Origin: Gongronella butleri
Taxonomy: Eukaryota; Mucoromycota; Mucoromycetes; Mucorales; Cunninghamellaceae
Assembly (NCBI GenBank): GCA_025201375.1
Contig: JAIWZP010000007.1
Span: 744,001 to 808,000, forward strand
Length of the DNA: 64,000 bases
Direction: 5' to 3'
Below the pieces are notes generated by a model. That model was not told the DNA's origin. It saw only the letters and a program-made list of their open reading frames with translations, and did no database searches. The first letter of the stretch is position 1. Every line of letters starts with the position of its first letter. Of the stretch, positions 1-12,463 are shown piece by piece. The position numbers and the translations under genes are program-made.

Positions 1-998
1 CGTACAGACGCTGTCGCGCCTCATACGATTCAGTGACCATCTTCTCCGCCTCAGGCTTGTCCTCCTCGGGGATCCGCGGCGAATACTTGCCCAAATGGCC
101 CGGAGGCTCTTGAAAAGAAGACAATGGCTTTTCTTCAATCGGACTCACGACAAACTCGTGCTTGGGCAATACTAGCTTGGTCAATTCCGACTTTTCATGC
201 CGCTTCAACTTACGATAGTATCGATACACGAAAAGCAGCGTGATTGCCTATGAAAACAAGAAAAAAAACATCCATCAGATTGCTTTTGCGATAGTTTTTG
301 CTTTCTTTTCATACAGCACCAAAGACATAGGCAATGCAGCTTAGCAAGCTGAACACGCCATATTCTTTCCACGTTTGCTGACACTCGTCGACGCTTTGCT
401 GGTGAGCATAGCCAAAGATGCTCCAAGAAGATTGGGTATTGCGCTGGAAACAGCGCACGAGGAGACTAAAGCGGTACAGCGAGAGAATCAGGCTGCCGTG
501 CACCACACCCACAACCAATAGCACGACAACTGCAAAGACCGTGCAGCACAAGATGTACTTTATCTTGCGCACGGATCGCTACAAACAAAAAATCTGTGAG
601 ATTTGCCATTTTTTCTTTTTTTTCTGTCGTCTTTTTCTATATTCGCACCCTGCACGTGAAAACCAAAAGCACCATCGTAAGCACGGTGACTAGAGCGGTC
701 AATGCGTAATAGATATCCGCGTCCACCATGAAAACGCTGTTCGTCCATTCTAAAATAGCAAAAACACAGGTCAATCGCAGCATTTTTGCCTCATTTTTTT
801 CATATCTTACGCCGAAAATAGACCAAATTCATGACAATCAACGCCGGGCCCATCAGCTAAAAACGCGTGCGTCAGGTAAAAGTAAAAATAAAAAAAACTT
901 TTTCTATATTTTACCAAGAGCATGGATTCCGATGCCAAGGCGACAAAGCGACTTGATGTCGCTTGGCTGATGAAATGCCTTACATTGTCCAGCTTCAT
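1..998 (-). CDS. Putative four-span membrane protein (partial, runs off the left edge)
   Basis: Five exons read on the minus strand: 998-915, 856-811, 749-649, 578-315 and 247-1; the junctions keep one open frame of 247 residues up to the window edge. I do not recognise the family. Four hydrophobic segments are visible: one around ALIVMNLVYF, one around ALTALVTVLTMVLLVF, one around CTVFAVVVLLVVGVV, and one around LLSCIAYVFGAAITLLFVY. Between spans 3 and 4 lies a loop of about 50 residues with two cysteines. After span 4 comes a basic, then acidic and Pro-rich tail that is presumably cytoplasmic (YRKLKRHEK, PEEDKPEAEK). The topology recalls tetraspanin or MARVEL-like proteins, but no CCG signature is present. 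The start ATG (996-998) is the only one upstream in frame of span 1; a further 5' exon cannot be excluded. Confidence 0.6.
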
Positions 999-1191
999 CA
1001 ATCAAGAAACAATGCAATAACGTCAACCAAAAAGGAAATGAAAAAGAAATAAAATGAAAAAAAAAAATAGAATGCGGAAGCTGGAATTGGATGTGCGCAC
1101 CCATGTTTTTTTTTACGCACAGAGCCATAGCGCGTTGCAATTCGGCCAATCATGACCCCATGTCGATCTTTTATACCCCATTCTGTTTTTT

Positions 1192-3050
1192 TTATTGTGA
1201 AAGTTCATCCGAATTTCGCTGATGATGATGGCGACGACCAGCCTCCTCATCGCTGACTTGTTGGGGGTCTTGGTCGATTTCGTCGTCTTGGTCGCTGTCA
1301 ACAGTGTCTGGGTTTGGCTGGTCCTCGACACGCGCGTAGCCCTCGCGATACGCCTGCCAGCGCTTCCAAATGTAATAGCCAATGGCGCCAATGATGGCAA
1401 AAAAGACGAGGACCATACCGACGATCAACAGGACCTGCCACCATGGCAAACGCGCGTCAAAGTCCTCACGCGGCAGCAGGACTTGGTCGATTTGGATGAC
1501 GGCGCCACCATTAGTGACGCGGCCTGTTGAGACGATATCGGCGCGATTTTGTGTGAGACCCTTGACGTACACGGTGTCGTAATAATCGCCGTCGCCCATG
1601 CGCGTCAGTACGACCTGTTGCTCGTCATGCATCGTATCCAATGTGATGGTCACGCGTTGTTTGTCGCTCGGCGGCGCATTCTTCTTTTTTTTCTTGCCAT
1701 CGTCGATGAGGCGAGGCATTGGCTTGGGTATTACGTGCAGACGCGCCACGCGCCGCAGCAATTCCGTGTCCTGGAGCAAATGAGACAAATTCAACTTGGC
1801 AAATGCGCGGTCGCTTGGTGCGAGCACCGTGTAAGCTTGTTGCTTGTCGGCAGCCGACGATGGATCGAGCAGCGGTAGTAATCCGGCCTTTTCCATGAGA
1901 TCCAAGAAGCCATTGCAGCAGTCGGCAGAGGCAAGCACGTCCTTTTGCGTAAAAACAAGCGTTTTAGGCAATTGGACGCGATCGACCTTTTGCACCACGC
2001 CATTGCGCATCAACATGTCGAGTCCGAGGACTTTGCCAATCACATTGCTGTCCGTGCCGTCCACGGCGCCATAACCGCGCACGTAAATTTTGCCGTCGTC
2101 TGTCTTGTTCACATACATTTGGTCTGCTTGGCCGTGCCGCAGCGACAATGTTGGTAGAGTTTGCTCGCCAGTAGCCAATGTGTCTTGATAATACACTTTA
2201 TCCAATGCTTGGAAGCGCATCACGTGTGCCAATTTGTCCTTGTGGCTCGCATGCAGCAAAAACTTGGTAACAAGGCCCAAATGCTCAAACGCGTCGTTTG
2301 TCGGCGCGAACAGCGTGATTCCGCGCGCGTGTTGCACAAGATCAATCGTGTTGGATGCAAACAAACTCGCAACAAACGTCGAGAGGTCCAAATGAGCAGG
2401 CAATTGGTGCATCAGGTCGCCAGGCAGCTGCAGTGCTTGGTCAACGGGGTATACGGCGCCTTGACTCTCCACGAATTCTATTTGAAAGGAGTGAGACAGC
2501 ACGTGATTTCCCTCACTTTTTTTTTTCTCCTTCTTACCTGGCTTGCCTGTCAAGTGTGCATTACCAAACTGAAGGGCCAACTTTTTGTCGGCAGTCAATT
2601 GATCTTGTGTGGTGACATGGACGCGTAGCCTCTGTTTGATGTTCCCGCCTAAAAAGATCTTGCCGGCCTCGGTCGCCAGCAATTGATTGTCATAAAAATC
2701 GCGTTCGCCATAAGACCTGTCGAGAACATGATACTAAAAACGGACAAAAAACAAAATAAACCGTGAGTTGACGAACAAAGCATGGACTTTTGTACTTTTC
2801 AACTCACCAAGAGCCAGTCCTTTAGTTCGTACTTTGACACGAGCGTCTCATCCATAGCGTCGTTGGGCGGCACGATAAGAGTATGCTGGTTCTTGTCGTC
2901 CTGGGCGTCCAAATAGTCCTGCAGACCGTAGGCGTCGAAAAGGTCGATAAATTTCGTGCTGTTCATGGCCTGCAGCACAGACCGGAATGTCTCCGGCTTG
3001 GCCGCTGCACTTGCCACACACCACGTGTAGAAAAGAAGCGAATGAAGCAT
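1192..3050 (-). CDS. Fasciclin (FAS1) domain type I membrane protein
   Basis: Exons 3050-2808, 2733-2538 and 2477-1192; the second intron (60 nt) is a multiple of three and open, so a naive reading would run through it. The product is 574 residues. MLHSLLFYTWCVASAAA looks like a signal peptide. At least three FAS1-like units follow, recognisable by H-box and conserved phrases: LIVPPNDAMDE with YHVLDRSYG, then GITLFAPTNDAFEHLG with GVVQKVDRVQLP, then YTVLAPSDRAFAKL with GGAVIQIDQVLLP. One transmembrane helix (WQVLLIVGMVLVFFAIIGAIGYYIW) precedes an acidic, Gln/His-rich cytoplasmic tail ending DELSQ. FAS1 domains are adhesion modules at the cell surface or in vacuolar membranes. A longer N-terminus starting at 3137 or 3131 (MGMAAYRLPWLVG) is open in the same frame; I prefer 3050 because it gives a clean signal peptide. 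Confidence 0.85.
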
Positions 3051-4538
3051 CGTGAACGGTGAGAAAACAGACAAAAGAGACGAAAAAGTTTGCAAAAATC
3101 CAACGAGCCAAGGAAGTCGGTACGCGGCCATGCCCAATTTGGAAATCTTGGCGCCGCTTTTCCGCCCAGTTGCATGAATGCAAGTGCCCCAGGCCCACTC
3201 GCAGCAGCGTGATCAAACGAAAACGTGAAAAGGCGTCGCACGTGGCTAGCGAATATAGCATTTAGGTAAACAGCCCATTCTTCCCAAAACCTATCAATGC
3301 AGGCCTAATGCCGTCGTCCTGGCGCTCTGCGGATATGTTTTGCTTAGAATGGTCTACGCAGCAGCGCGTAAAAAAATCAAAAAGGGGCTTTTAAAGCCTG
3401 TCTTTGATGTTCCTTCAAGTTGACGGTTATGGCATGGCTGGTTAAATTAGTTTAGGCATTGGTATCGTGCATAAGATTCGCCATTCATGAACTTAAAGGC
3501 TACTTTTGCTTGCGTTAAGCATCAGTTTTGAACAAACGCACTAAAAATTCAACATCCTGCAAATAAAAATGCCAATCTGACATCACCACAGGATTTCGCG
3601 TCCCCGTTTTCATTTAAGAATGTTGGTTTTACATGTGAATTCAAGGTTAGTTGAGAAAAAATCGCAAATTTGGAAAAAAAATCGCGTTTTTTGCAAAATA
3701 CTTGCGGACGGTACTAGACAAACATACCTAACGTTGACGATACATAAAGATAGACAACAATAGGTAACAGAATACAAAATAAAAGGCAGACAGAAAAGAA
3801 TGAAAGAGGTCAAACAATCAGATTTTCAATTTTTACGCGCAAACGCCGCACAATCGTGTAGAATCACAACATTTAATTCACCACTTGTATATTCTCGGAG
3901 AGAAATTTTTAATGGTCCATGCCCATGCATCGTAGGCTACTGGAGAGAGTGCACGACCACGAATTTAGACGCATCCTAAATCACACAAAAGCGCGTTTTT
4001 TAGAGTCGTCGCCAAATGGCATCCATATGAAAATGCAATTTTTTATGCATTAAAATTGATTTTCTGCCCAACCTGCTTTACGTTGCTGAGCCGCACCATA
4101 GTTATCGTTGCTGCAGGCCAAACTTTTTCGCTATTGACCAAGATTCGTGGCGATCCAGCGCCCATTTTTAATTTTCAAATATTAGCCATTCTTATTTTTG
4201 GCTGTTGCCTGTCGTTTAATCGATTTACAATTACTGTATGCAGGTGAGCTCAAATGATAAGCTGGAATTTCTCTATATAATCTCGCTGCAGAAATTCAAA
4301 CAATTATTAAAAGAGCTTTGCGAGCTTCAATGAGCGAAATGGCAGTTTTTGCAAAATTGGCGCATTAAATCATGCACACCAATACGCACGTTGAGCAAGC
4401 GACGTTTATAAAGACCGGAGATCGCCTCGTCGTGCAGTGCAACTGCGGCAAAGGAGCATCAGACACTTAAAAATGGCTGGTATAATAACGAGGGTGATTG
4501 TGGGGCTGAAGCCCTTTTATTATGGCATTTTTAGCTCT
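3051..4538. other. Intergenic spacer, no gene seen
   Basis: About 1.5 kb between the fasciclin gene and the 3' end of the permease. It is A+T-rich, with short open frames that show no coding character, no splice logic and no recognisable motif. It contains a TACTGTA site near 4231 but no long repeat that I could pair with other parts of the window. Confidence 0.6.
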
Positions 4539-6720
4539 TTATGTGCGATAAGTAAAGGTGAGATCTTCTTTGTCGGTCATGTCGTTGATTTCGCGGTCAG
4601 CGCTTGCCACTGATTTGTCGGAACGCGCGCGCTGATCGCGTACAATGGAACACCGGATATACACAAGCAATATCAACTCCACAACGTTGCACCCTGCAGG
4701 CAAAAAAATGTCAGCCATGATGCACAAATGGCCGTCTCACTCTCTTCAACAATTTTTCTTACCGATGAAGACCATGGCACCACCCTTGAAACGTGGAGAA
4801 ATAGATCTATTTTGAAAATAATGCGCTAAATGACGCGTCTTTTGTTACCAACACGCGTTTTTCTTACTCGACTAATAGTCTATAAGAATGACAAGAAACG
4901 TAGAGGCGTGAACAAGGTTGATTACTCCTCTCACTTTTTCTTTTTTCTCTATTTTCCGCATTTTTGGATCTTACGGGCCTGCAAAGTGGCCAATGCAATA
5001 GGCGCAGGTCTGGCATGCGGTGTAAAATGCCTTTTTGGTGACACCCTTCACATTGGACCCGATGCAGTTCTGCATTAGCGCGTATACACTAATTTTGGAA
5101 TTTTTTTGAAAAAAAAAGGGATGCATTGAAGGTCAATTGTAGCCAGCATACTTGAAATCGTGCGCATACGTTGGATTGAGAAGCATCAAGCCCGCCATCT
5201 GCCCGGCCACCGAGGATGTGGCGGCAAGCAAGATCATTCCCACCAAACTGATCATGGTAAATCCCATGGCCACAAAAGTAATCTCATTGAACCATTGAGA
5301 CAAGAGTGACATCCCATACAGCATGAGCGCCGTCAGTGCACCCACGGGAATATGTAACAAAAGCGATTGGAAAGACTATTGACGCGTAAAAACGTGAGAC
5401 TGAAGCGGCATTGTGCCAATTTTCACGCGCGTGTTTCATTTCTCTTTTTCATTTACGTCGAATCCGAGCGACTTGATGATTTGAGACGTATAGATGCCAA
5501 CGCCACCTGTTTGCAGAGTGCCGAGAAGCGAGACAACGACAATTGCGTAGAGGCGGCCTTCTTTGAGCGCCTCAAAGACGTGTGCGCGATTGAATTCCGT
5601 GTCTGCCGCCATGCCATTCTCCTTTAGACGCTCGTCGACAATGTGATCTTCCTCCTCCTTGAGCGAGAACCATCGCGACTTGGGGGTGTCCGGCAAAAAA
5701 ATGAAAAAGACGACGCCAACCACCACTGTGGTCACGCCCCATATAAAGTACACTTGAAAAAAGCGTGTCGCGTTACAATTAGTCTAGGGAGAAGCCGCTT
5801 GTCTCCCCTGCATCTGCTGTGTGCGTGAACCCTTACTGTATTGCCATGCAGATATGCCATGCACTCCATGCAGATGCTGGACAGCATAGGCAATGAGCCC
5901 TCCCACCATGATGGCCACGCAATTGGACATGAACACCCACGACACCACGAAAACCTGCTCTTGTCGGCGGTAGAACAGCGAAATCAGCATAAAAACGCAT
6001 GGATAGCTGCAAATCAAAGAAAATGAAAATGTCAAAAAGATCATTTAGCACAATTGCGTATCTGCAAGCATCTTTGAGCCTCCTTGAGCGCCATTGAGCT
6101 TTCAGTTTCTTACCCTACTGATTCAAAAATGCCCAAAAGAACGCGCATGGCTGCAAGCGATGCAAAATTGGTACAAAGGGCAGTGCACGCGCAAGTGGCA
6201 CCCCAGCAAATGAGCACGGCGCCTAGGTATTTGCTGATGGGGAATCGCTGCATCAGGTAGTGATTGGGCAGCTTTAAAAAAAGGTGGTTGAGGCATAAAT
6301 TCAACAGTCAATGCGTTTTGCACTGCATTTTTTTTTTTTTTTTTTTTTGGCAAACAATACTTGGAAGATCAGGTAGCCGAGATAGAACAAGGCACCCAGC
6401 AAAGCGAATTGCTCCTCCGACAAATGCGCATCTGTCAAAATGCCCATGACGGCAGCGAAATTCAATGCAGCCTTGTCGAGAAACTATTTTTAAAAAGAAT
6501 TGAGTACCAATGGTATGATTTGATGCATCGCACGCACTTGGATGAAGATGATCATAAAGATCAATGGCAAGAAAACTCGATCAATCTTGCGCTTGACCCT
6601 TTTTTCAGCCTTTGTGTATACGTGTCGATCGTTTGATGGCTGAACAACGTCCGTAGAGACAGTCGTTGAGCTCTTGCCCGAGATGTCACCTAGACTATAT
6701 TTTTCGCTCTTTTGGTCCAT
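4539..6720 (-). CDS. MFS transporter, Dal5/allantoate permease family (anion:cation symporter)
   Basis: Nine exons: 6720-6538, 6483-6361, 6271-6114, 6006-5837, 5752-5457, 5375-5152, 5088-4975, 4806-4763, 4693-4539; total 488 residues, usual for the family. Family hallmarks appear in order. KRVKRKIDRVFLP leads into TM1. FLDKAALNFAAVMGI and LGALFYLGYLIFQLPNHYLMQRFP follow in TM1-2 and the first loop. The middle holds NFASLAAMRVLLGIFESVGYP, then FLPDTPKSRWFSLKEEE. TM10 carries NVKGVTKKAFYTACQTCAYCIG, and the tail ends DMTDKEDLTFTYRT. Dal5-type proteins import allantoate, ureidosuccinate, nicotinate or similar organic anions at the plasma membrane; the substrate cannot be told here. The gene is divergent from the SPT2 gene. 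A CTTATC (GATAAG) site lies at 6853-6858 in the shared spacer, and yeast DAL5 is controlled by GATA factors, but one site proves little. Confidence 0.9.
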
Positions 6721-7517
6721 CGATTAAGCGCGTCAGAAAAAAATAAAAAAAGTGCAGAATTCAACAAAAAAGAAGGGAAAATCACAGGGAATCAAGCCAA
6801 GAAAAAGAAAGCAAGAAGATGCTTCGCCTCCTATTCATTCCATAAGAGCGATCTTATCCGGATGAGATGCCGGATGAGATGCAAATGCGGGTATGTCGTG
6901 ATTTGGGTTGAAAAGGGCAGCGAGGGGTGGTGGTGATGCCAAGCAGTTGGATGCAAAAGCAATGTTGCGCCTATTTTAAATGATCGCGCGGCGCGTCCAT
7001 TTTTTTCATTGCCTCCAGTCCTTTTTTTTTTTTTTTTTTTTTTTGTGTTTGTCACGCACAGCACCGTGAATTGAACGTGAGAATGGCCATTTAATATTGG
7101 TAAAATGGATTTTTTCCCCTCGAATGCGACGAATTGTCAAGAAAAGTGAGAGAATGGACCGTTGTCATGGTGACCCAGGAACAAGGAGTCGTCTGTCAGG
7201 GGCAAGATTACGTCGCCCAACAGCATAAATGAAGCTGGACTCCTGATTTCTATTTTTTGTTGCACGATCATCCGTCAAATCATGATCAATGGCTGCCAAA
7301 TAGCCCAATTGCGGTGCCGGGCACATTTTTTTTAACGTTGACATTTGTCTTTGAAGGCCACTCCATGTGGCAAAGAGCCGTGCGAATGGCCATTGGGTGC
7401 CGCAAGCACTCAATTGGCGCGGAGGTCCCAGCCCACCTGCCAATTTCTCTCTTTTTTTCTTTTTCTTTCGATTTTGTACACCCCTTTTAACTCAACTTTT
7501 TGTTGATCTGACAGTTT
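6721..7517. promoter_or_regulatory. Divergent promoter region between the permease and SPT2 genes
   Basis: This 0.8-kb spacer separates two head-to-head genes and must hold both promoters. Visible features are a CTTATC/GATAAG site at 6853-6858, a repeated CCGGATGAGATG-like pair at 6857-6880, a long T run at 7021-7044, and C/T-rich stretches just before 7500 on the SPT2 side. No TATA box stands out. Confidence 0.4.
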
Positions 7518-9223
7518 ATGAAGTAAGTTCAGCGACGCTAATGACAAAAAATGTGCTCTTATTCAAAAAAAGACGAAAAGATGGTTTTGCTGGTATTTTA
7601 GACTGACGAGTTAACTTTTTATAGGGAAAAGGCGCTGACGTATGAGCAGCTGATGGCGCGTGCGGCGCAAGTTGGGAAGCAAAATCAGAGCTCGCTGACG
7701 ACGAAGCAAAACGACAAGCAATTGCAGGAAAAGCGGCGGCTTGAGAAGGAACAGCAAAAAATGGCAGACTTGGAACGGCGCCAGCAAGAGCTCAAGGCCA
7801 GGGAAAAGGCTGTGGAACGGCGCATGCAGCAATTGACCCACGAAAAGGGCCAGCGGAGGCCATTGCCGGCGACATCGACGGCCGAGCGTGCAAATACCCG
7901 GCAAACACCCGCACAGCGAAAATCAACTGGCACTGCCAGCGCCGGTGCACGCAAAAACACATCATCGAAGCCGCGCACGCCAAAGAAAGCACCTGTATAC
8001 GAAAGGAAACCTGATCCGGGCACGGAAAAGAAGGTACGAACCGAAATTGGGCGTCAGTCTGGGCCAATTCATCATTTTTATTGGTTTTTTCTCGTTTTAT
8101 TAGAGAGCCATGTCGTTCCAAGAGCTTATGGCGGCAGCTAAGGATAAAGCGACAGGCAAAAAACAGATACCCAAAGAAGCATCCTCAGCTACAACATCAG
8201 AACCCGAGGATCGTGGTCGTGAGAGGAAGATGGCGCGTCCAATTCCTCCAGGTATTAAGAAAAAAAGTGATTTCAAAGATGCAAGTGTCCCGTGCTTATT
8301 CCAATTGCATTTATTGCTCTTTTTTTTTTTCTGATAGCTCCAAGACGCGACGCAGCCATGGAACGTTCAACGCCGACAATCAACACGTCAGCATCGCGCT
8401 CAAGAGAAAAAATGGCGGCGACATCTTCTCCATCAACGGGTTCGCCTAGCAGCAGCAGCAGCAGCAGCCTCTTTATGAAGAAAAAGGTCGGCAATGGCTT
8501 TAAATCCGGCGGTTTGGGTCGTGCAGGATCGACTTTGACGACAAGGGAGCGCTTAATGCAGCAGCACGACACGAGGCCACAAAAGGTGGTGGGCGCAAAA
8601 CGCGATCGTCAGACCATTGAGGACATTCAGCAGGAATTGCGCGCGTCAAAACGCGGTCCTGACGTGCCGACGCCCCCGACGCGTCGCCCAGAACCGGCAC
8701 GTGGTAACCAGCCCTTCCGCATGCCTTTCCGACGCGCGCCAGCACCGCGCCGATCGCGTTATGACGAGGAAGAGGACGAATATGACGAAGACGACGACTT
8801 TGTGGTGCGCGATGACGAGGTCGACGATAATGATTATTCTTCCGAGATCCGCAAGATGTTCAAGTACGATCGCAGGAGGTAAGAATTTTGCTTGAAATGC
8901 GCAAAGACGACGCGTGAAAATACTTGGAATGCGTGAAAATCGAAAAAAGGGCGCGTCATTGATCCTCGATTGCCTTGTTTTTAGATATGCGGATGAAGCT
9001 GCCTTTTCGGATGATGATATGGAGGCCGATTCGAGGCAGGTGCTCATGGAAGAAAAGCGAAGGTAAGCCTGAAAAAAAAGAAAAAAAAAAGATGTCCGGC
9101 CGCATTATTGACGCGTTTTTTCCCTTTTTTTCGTGTAGCGCGAGACTTGCACGCGAAGAGGATCTGCGCGAAGAGCGATTGGAAATGGAGCGGCAGCGAC
9201 GGCGCAATGGCAAAGGACGATGA
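7518..9223 (+). CDS. SPT2-type chromatin protein / histone H3-H4 chaperone
   Basis: Six coding exons: 7518-7522, 7625-8033, 8104-8251, 8338-8878, 8985-9062 and 9139-9223; 421 residues. The first coding exon is only five bases (ATGAA) followed by GTAAGT, and joining it to 7625 gives MKEKALTYEQLMARAAQ. The N-terminal half is a charged coiled coil (KRRLEKEQQKMADLERRQQ), then a basic low-complexity middle with a short Ser run. The C-terminal block is the SPT2 signature: an acidic stretch (EEEDEYDEDDDF), then SSEIRKMFKYDRRRYADE, then SDDDMEADSRQVLMEEKRR, and a Arg/Glu-rich end. SPT2 binds histones H3-H4 and keeps nucleosomes in place during transcription in the nucleus. AATAAA follows at 9268. Confidence 0.85.
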
Positions 9224-9267
9224 TCCATGATTTTAGAATCAAGATGCGAAATTTATTGAAACCGTCG

Positions 9268-9273
9268 AATAAA
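9268..9273 (+). terminator. Polyadenylation signal AATAAA of the SPT2 gene
   Basis: Canonical hexamer 45 bases after the SPT2 stop codon. Confidence 0.5.
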
Positions 9274-9380
9274 CACATGGATGTCGTAGACTACAGGGAA
9301 AGTGGGGGCCTAGGCCATGAACTAAGAAAGGTATGATGTTAAAAAGAGCGGGGAGGGATGCAAAACAAAAGAGATCAAGC

Positions 9381-11089
9381 TTAAGCCCAATCGGAAATCA
9401 ACATTTGAGCCTTTTCAAGGATGGTGGCGGGCACCTGTTCGCTCTCCAAGATGCTCTGGTTGATCAGGTACGTTTGTAATCGCTCTAGCAATTCCAATTT
9501 CTGCTTGGCAGTGAAATTGTTGATGACCAGAGTCAAAACGGCACCGACAGACACGTTGTATTTCTAAAAAAAAAGGGGGGGGGCATGAGCAATGCACGCG
9601 TCCCTTGATCAATCCCTCTCTCTTTTTTTTTTTTTTTTTTTTTTTTTCCTTTTTCTTCCTTTTACCTTGATGAAGCTGATATAATACATGTGAGCGAAAA
9701 AGCCCATGAGGAATTGACAATCCATGCGATCTGTGAGGCCACCATGGCCTGGGATGCTGTCACCAAAGTCCTTGACCTTGAAAGCACGCTTGACGGCGCT
9801 GGCAAAGAAGCCACCAAATGGCGCAATCAAAGACGCAAAGGTAGCCATGTTGAGCGCGTGCAATTGCACGGGTGCGAGCCACACCTGTTGAATTTCGTAG
9901 CCAGACACGGTCTTGATGGCGATTTGCACAATGGCCGGCAATGCCCAAGGTACCGAGCGAAACACGGGATTCTTGGGGTCACACGAGACACCTGACCACG
10001 CCGATGCGCCAAGATCCTGCCAAAAAAAAAAAAAAAAAAGAGGGGGGGGGGAGCATGAGACTTCCATCTCATCTTGTGATGACTTTCGCGCTCCCGTTAC
10101 CTGGACCGGGCAAATCATATAGTCGAATTGCATCAGGAATGTGGCGGCGCCAAAGCCGAGAAGGAGCGTGCAGAGCAAGGCGCCCACAAAGCCCTCGACC
10201 GTCTTTTTCGGGCTCAATTGGATGAGGGGCGTGCGACCAAAGAAGAAACCGCACAAGTAAGCAAAGACGTCATTGATCACCACGAGCGCACTGGGAAGCA
10301 AGAACCTGAAGAGAGAAAAATAGTCAGTTGTGAGCTCGCATTCACCAATTGAGCGATTTTAGCCCCATTTTCTCTTTTTCTTCCCATACCAAATCAATCC
10401 TTCCAAGATGTTGTCAACAATGAAATGGCTCTGCACAACAATAAGGAGCAGGGCCATGTGGGTCCAGCCGAATTGAGCCATTTGCGTGCGATATTGGCCC
10501 TTGCGCAGGTTCATGACGAAAAAGACAAAGCCTAGAAAGGAATTGAGTCTCCACGTTTCAACCCCCGTGGCCACTTCTTACCAAACACGTAGAGCATGAA
10601 GCTAATGAAGCGATGGTGTGTGGCAAATGGCTGCAAAAAGGCGTCGACCATGATGATTTCTTGGAAATAATAGATAATGGACTCGCCGTATAGGAAATAC
10701 TCGGTTGTAATTAAAAAGTACCTAGAAAAAGAGAGCGCGCGAGTGAGTGAGACGCCAAGGGAGAGAGCAAAAGAGGCAAATTCTTACCAGCTCATTGTCT
10801 TGAACCAGCCAATAGTGACCTCCTTTTCGGAGCGACAAGAGATCTGGATCACTTCTTGATAGACCAAGACCGTGATGGACAGCACACCGACGATGGACCA
10901 GATATAACCGGACGCGAGGACGAGGAAGAAGGCGCCAATCATCATAAGAGTCGTGACAGTGCGAATCAGCATATTCTGCCACTTCTTTTTTGGCTTCTCG
11001 TTCATAAGCAACACCGCAGCCGGCGTGGACTCAGCTTCCTTGGGCGTCCCGTTCGACTTGGAGTTGCGTTTCCCACCTTTTTTTGTCAT
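9381..11089 (-). CDS. Phosphatidate cytidylyltransferase (CDP-diacylglycerol synthase)
   Basis: Six exons: 11089-10788, 10721-10582, 10531-10390, 10305-10101, 10016-9666 and 9563-9381; 440 residues, as in fungal Cds1. It makes CDP-diacylglycerol from phosphatidic acid and CTP in the ER membrane, the precursor of phosphatidylinositol, phosphatidylserine and cardiolipin. The N-terminus is Lys/Ser-rich and cytosolic, and several hydrophobic spans follow. The conserved active region is plain: FLLPSALVVINDVFAYLCG, FFGRTPLIQLSPKKTVEGF, and the family signature KDFGDSIPGHGGLTDRMDCQF with its metal-binding aspartates. The gene is tail-to-tail with SPT2 (157 bases apart). Confidence 0.93.
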
Positions 11090-11206
11090 TGGGTCGGGGT
11101 GGGGGTGGGGTGTAAGGGAGAGGAGGGAAAAAAGACGAAAAAAAAAAATGAAAAAAAGAAGTGGGGAAGAAAAGCTTACCAGAAAAAAAAAAAGTGAAAT
11201 ATCGGA

Positions 11207-11448
11207 CTAAAACAGGTGGTCCGCTCGTCCCTTGCTCTTTCGGCCATCACATGTCATTGATCGGCCTTGTTGGGTCTGCCTCTGAATTATATTTAAAAAA
11301 AAAAAGCCTACATCCCGAGACACGAACAAGAACATCGGACCTAGGGACACGCAAAGGCAGGTGCACATCATCCTGGCAGCACGAATTTCCGCGTTTTTGA
11401 CCACCAATGGCTTCAATTCCTTGCGGAAATGGGTCCAATTGTTCATTT
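11207..11448 (-). CDS. Possible small single-span protein (weak)
   Basis: An open frame of about 80 residues starts at ATG 11448 with a basic N-terminus (MNNWTHFRKELKPLVVKN) followed by one hydrophobic stretch (MMCTCLCVSLGPMFLFVS) and a polar Gln/Arg/Lys-rich tail. A basic start plus a single span would suit a small mitochondrial or ER membrane protein. I recognise no family, and a run of T codes for FFF inside it, so it may be chance. Confidence 0.25.
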
Positions 11449-11479
11449 TCGCGCTTTGGAGCTGCCCTTGCTGTGCCAA

Positions 11480-12463
11480 TGCCCGCCTACCCCACTCCGC
11501 CTTGGACGTGCACCCAGTGAAACCTTAATTCGATTTCACGAGATGAGGAATGAGGTCGGGACCGGCGTTTGACCGCGCCTGACGACGTCGTGCCACCACA
11601 TGCTTCAATTGGTCGCTTTTTTTTCGTCGAACTGACCCTGCCCATGGTTCACTTCCTCCATTCCTCACTGCAATGCTTGTTTATCCTTGCAAGCCCGTTT
11701 AAGCAATCGCACCGCGTCGACATTTTGTTTTTTTTCCCTTTTTATAATATTTTCTGTTTTTATCCTCGTTTCATCGTCATGCAATGAGGCTACCATGCAC
11801 TGGCCACCCCAATTGGAGCGAGAAGGCAATCGAAAAAGGTCCATTGTGACAGGAGTACGCGTGGAAAACAAAAAAAAAAAAAGAAAAAGGGGAGCTGAAA
11901 GAAATGGAATTGAAGCTCAAATACAAGATTCAAGATTCCATCGAGTCATGAGCCCATTGTTTGCCTTGTATACCAGGTTTGGACACGCCCAGGAACACGT
12001 CAATGGCGAGCGCTGAACAAAATGGCTACAATTGTTGTCACAATGAGCACCTTTTTGCTGGAATCAAGACTCGTACATTGTCATGGTGACTGTGCGCACC
12101 TTTTGTGCGTTGCCATGACAATAAAAAAGCGTGATAATGGCCGTCAAGTGTGGAGAAACCTTGCGATTTTGTCGATTCACGCTCAATTCTTGCTTTTACC
12201 CAGCACCAACTTTAAAATTCTTGTGCTCAATCACCTGGCAAAAAAGGAGGGCATTGTTCTCATGCTGAATTTGGATCGACTTTATCAAAAAAGGACAAAA
12301 GAGCGGGTTTCAGGCATGGGTTTTGGTGCCTTTTTCTTTTTTCTTCTTCTTTTTTTTTACTGCTTTTCACTCTTTTTTTTTTCTTTTTGCTCTTGTCGCT
12401 TCGTTACCCCTCACCCCCACTCCCCCAATTCACTCGTTTTGTCTCCCTGGCGCCAGGTAGCCC
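11480..12463. other. Spacer upstream of the methyltransferase array
   Basis: One kilobase with C/T-rich and A-rich runs and no convincing gene. The last 130 bases (about 12330-12450) are very pyrimidine-rich (TTTTTCTTTTTTCTTC, CCCCTCACCCCCACTCCCCC), resembling the C/T-rich tracts ahead of other genes in this window, and probably contain the promoter of the first array copy. Confidence 0.45.

Noticed and set aside
2478..2537. Fasciclin frame read through without the 60-base intron
   Set aside because: Flanking GT/AG sites and the Lys/Glu/Ser-rich low-complexity insert inside a FAS1 domain indicate a true intron.
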